DNA from: Microbispora triticiradicis
GTDB lineage: Bacteria > Actinomycetota > Actinomycetes > Streptosporangiales > Streptosporangiaceae
Assembly (NCBI GenBank): GCA_003260025.2
Contig: QFZU02000127.1
Span: 25,677-89,676, forward strand
Direction of reading: 5' to 3'
Length of the DNA: 64,000 bases
Part shown: positions 62,019-64,000 of the stretch, piece after piece
Position numbering within the stretch: the stretch's first letter is position 1
How the letters are laid out: each line of letters starts with the position of its first letter
Program-made: the position numbers and the translations under genes
Notes under the pieces: generated by a model
Told to the model about the DNA's origin: nothing
The model's database searches: none
Seen by the model: only the letters and a program-made list of their open reading frames with translations

Positions 62019-62903
62019 TCAGGGCCGTCGCCGGAACGGGGCGAGCGTGGCGCGCACGAGATCGGCGGCGCCCCAGTCGGGGTCGAACTGGGCGATCACG
62101 GCCAGGTGCTGGCGTAGCTGGAGGATCGGCATCCGTTCGCGCCAGTCGCGGTCGAGCCCGGTCAGCTCGGCGTACAGCTCGAAGAACACGTGCGCCTCGG
62201 GCGGCGGCGCCGTCGTCCACAGGTGGGCCAGGTCGACCTCGGCCCACATGTACGACACGGCCGGGTCGATCAGTGCGGGCCGCCCGTCAGGGGTGGCCAT
62301 GACGTTCAGAGCCCACAGGTCGCCGTGCGTCAGGCACGCGGGCCGGACGGGCAGCAGCTCGGGCAGCCGGTCGCACAGCCGCTCCAGCGCCGCTCGGTCC
62401 GCGACGTCGAGCGCCTCCCGGACGCGACGCTCGCCGAGCCAGCGCAGCAGACGGTGCTGGGCGAAGAACTCGTACCCGTCGTCGTCCCAGGTGTTGACCT
62501 GCCGGCGACGGCCCAGCCAGTTGTCCCGGTGCCACCCGAATCGGGGGTGCCGCGTGGTGGTGTGCAGGTGGGCGAGCGCATGCGCGAGCTGCTCCCAGAA
62601 GGCCCCGGTGCCCGGCCGGGGCCGCAGCGCGGACAGTACGAGCAGGTCGCGGTCCGCGAGGATGATCTCGGGTGTGGCGACGCCGCCCGTCTCGCGGAGC
62701 ACGGTGAGCCCCTCGGCCTCCGCGGCGAAGGCGTCGTCCGACGGCGGCTCGCCGAACGCCTTGACGAACACCGGCGTGCCGTCACCGCGGCGCGCGAGCC
62801 CCGCGATCGCGGCGAGGCCTCCGGCGGCCGGCTCGACCGCGACGACGTCGGTCAGACCGGCCGCGTGCAGGCGTTCGAGCAGGACGGAGGTCGTGTCTGT
62901 CAC
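62019..62903 (-). CDS. Fructosamine kinase family protein
   Basis: 294 residues, APH-like kinase fold: VFVKAFGE (ATP Lys), CLTHGDLWALNVM (catalytic loop) and ALIDPAVSYMWAEVDLAHL (metal Asp). Fructosamine kinases phosphorylate glycated amines for repair. GTG start. Convergent with the LanC-like gene. Confidence 0.88.
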   Translation of the reverse strand: MTDTTSVLLERLHAAGLTDVVAVEPAAGGLAAIAGLARRGDGTPVFVKAFGEPPSDDAFAAEAEGLTVLRETGGVATPEIILADRDLLVLSALRPRPGTGAFWEQLAHALAHLHTTTRHPRFGWHRDNWLGRRRQVNTWDDDGYEFFAQHRLLRWLGERRVREALDVADRAALERLCDRLPELLPVRPACLTHGDLWALNVMATPDGRPALIDPAVSYMWAEVDLAHLWTTAPPPEAHVFFELYAELTGLDRDWRERMPILQLRQHLAVIAQFDPDWGAADLVRATLAPFRRRP

Positions 62904-63248
62904 GGGTGTGCTCCTGTCTGGCGGTCACGCGTCATGGCATGTCAGGGCCGAGCCGGCGGCGGCTCACTCATCGGTGCCGGCTGTGCCCTCCTGTCGAGTG
63001 TGCTCGCCGTCGGCAGGTGCCGGCCTCCCGTGCGTCATGGGGGAGCGTGCCCTCCTCCCGCTCCGCCCCCTGGGAGGAGGGCGCGTCCACATCTGACTTT
63101 GACGCGCGATGGGGTGTTCGTCCAGAAAGTAAAACTTTCGTCCGCAATGTCGAGATTTGGGGTCTTCTTGGTTTAGTGTCCGGTTACCCAACCGTGACCA
63201 GTCAGGAGATCCCCCATTTCCAGCTACGCGGACCCCCATGAGCAGCAC
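62904..63248 (+). promoter_or_regulatory. Intergenic region with promoter of the second RlpA-like gene
   Basis: GAAAGTAAAACTTTC (63125-63139) is a 6-3-6 inverted repeat. TAGTGT (63174-63179), followed by CC, equals the -10 block of the 19.4-kb paralogue. No other gene is supported in this stretch. Confidence 0.5.
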
Positions 63249-64000
63249 GTGACCGCCCTCTCCCTCGCGGCGGCCTCCCTCCCCGAAGACGCGGCCGAGG
63301 CGGCCGAGACTCCGGCCGTTCCCGAGGTCGGCTGTCCCACGGCCGACGGCCGGACGGTGCTCTACGCCGGCAAGACGACCGCGTCCTACTTCTGGGACGA
63401 CGGATCGGGCGTCAACGGCGACACCGGAGCCCCCGCGTCGGGCGAGCCGATGCAGAAGGGCCTGGCGGCCAGCCCGAGCTGGCCCATGGGCACCAAGGGC
63501 TATGTGGTCTACCAGGGCAAGAAGGCCGAGTTCTTCGTCGGCGACCGCGGCCCGGGCGTTCCCTCCAGCAGCGGGGTCATGCTCGATCTCGACGGTAAGA
63601 CGTTCGCCGAGCTCACCGGCGGCACCTGGGACAGCGACTCGCTCACCGTCGAGGGCGCGGGCGGGCTCGGCCACATCCCGGTGAAGTACGTGATCACCGA
63701 ATGGGGCAAGGGGCGCGGCAAGACGGGCGCGCCCAAGCCGTTCTCCACCGGCGCGTACGGCGTGCGGGACCAGGCCGAGCCTCCGCCGCCCTGCCCGACC
63801 GCGGCCCCCGCCCCCTCCGAGGAGTCGCAGACCACCGCCTCCACGCCGGCTGCCAAGGCGGCCCCCGAAGCGGCCGCGAAGGCGGCCCCGGCGCAGCCGC
63901 TCACGCCGGCCTCTCCCGCTGCCGCCGACCAGGCCCAGGCCGCCGCTGCGGCCATGGCCCCCTTCGCCGGCGGGCAGGACGCGGCGGGCGGCGCGTCCCC
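63249..64000 (+). CDS. RlpA-like secreted protein, second paralogue (3' truncated by window)
   Basis: Open to the window end; 250 residues visible. VLYAGKTTASYFWDD, MQKGLAASPSWPMGTKGY, FFVGDRGPGVPSSSG and HIPVKYVITEWGKG align with the protein at 19376. A Pro/Ala/Thr-rich tail follows (about 170-250). The only in-frame start I see is GTG 63249. An ATG at 63238 aligns better with the paralogue start but hits TGA after four codons; a one-base change would join it to the frame. As read, the signal peptide is weak. Confidence 0.7.
   Translation, partial: MTALSLAAASLPEDAAEAAETPAVPEVGCPTADGRTVLYAGKTTASYFWDDGSGVNGDTGAPASGEPMQKGLAASPSWPMGTKGYVVYQGKKAEFFVGDRGPGVPSSSGVMLDLDGKTFAELTGGTWDSDSLTVEGAGGLGHIPVKYVITEWGKGRGKTGAPKPFSTGAYGVRDQAEPPPPCPTAAPAPSEESQTTASTPAAKAAPEAAAKAAPAQPLTPASPAAADQAQAAAAAMAPFAGGQDAAGGAS

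Overview
The window is high-GC (about 70%) DNA of a Gram-positive actinomycete. The signs are frequent GTG starts and leaderless -10 boxes directly before start codons, an F420-dependent oxidoreductase, an RsbW-type anti-sigma factor, LacI-controlled sugar ABC transport without its own ATPase, and very GC-rich hairpin terminators without long T runs. A member of the Streptosporangiales is my best guess; the genus cannot be fixed from the sequence.

Layout. 1-7 kb: end of a secreted lectin-domain protein, an MFS exporter, an aldo/keto reductase, a membrane-anchored pentapeptide-repeat protein, a MerR regulator and an ABC exporter. 7-14 kb: a sugar ABC importer operon (binding protein plus two permeases) and a LacI repressor gene 3.4 kb further on, linked by the same palindromic operator; an ArsR-like regulator/MFS pair lies between. 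14-18.4 kb: CynX-like MFS, small membrane and hypothetical proteins, an MprAB-like two-component system and an OsmC-family protein. 18.4-19.4 kb: no protein gene, but a strong candidate structured RNA, a 26-bp tandem repeat, and a structured leader before an RlpA-like secreted protein. 20.0-24.8 kb: a tRNA-Lys gene followed by a decayed integrative element (broken replication-relaxation and lytic transglycosylase/NlpC-P60 genes) that holds one intact gene, a GmrSD-type restriction enzyme.

24.9-33.3 kb: NhaA antiporter, cytochrome P450, aldose epimerase, an anti-sigma-type ATPase behind a perfect CelR/CebR box, small stress-type proteins and a transketolase. 33.4-41 kb: a sugar/heptose locus (SDR, HldE, two GT9 glycosyltransferases, one GT4) with a topoisomerase IB. 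HldE and the first GT9 diverge from a region with two sigma-B-like promoters. 41-46 kb: BON protein, phosphoesterase, LLM flavoprotein, small membrane proteins, PRC-barrel protein, and a second tRNA-Lys identical to the first. 46-51 kb: a frameshifted gene next to that tRNA, a HAD hydrolase and an XRE regulator with a small companion protein.

51-60 kb: AlkB-like repair enzyme with a LexA-like box, aminotransferase IV, aldo/keto reductase, NAD kinase, then a signalling unit (cNMP-binding histidine kinase plus a response-regulator/flavoprotein fusion) next to CBS-BON, zinc alcohol dehydrogenase and PPOX genes with DevR/DosR-like boxes. 60-64 kb: VOC protein, a stand-alone LanC-like cyclase with an unusual zinc site, a fructosamine-kinase-like protein, and a second RlpA-like secreted protein running off the end.

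Themes: envelope and stress physiology (sigma-B-like and DevR-like sites, BON, CBS, PRC, ChaB, OsmC), sugar uptake under LacI-family control, and mobile DNA targeted to tRNA-Lys.
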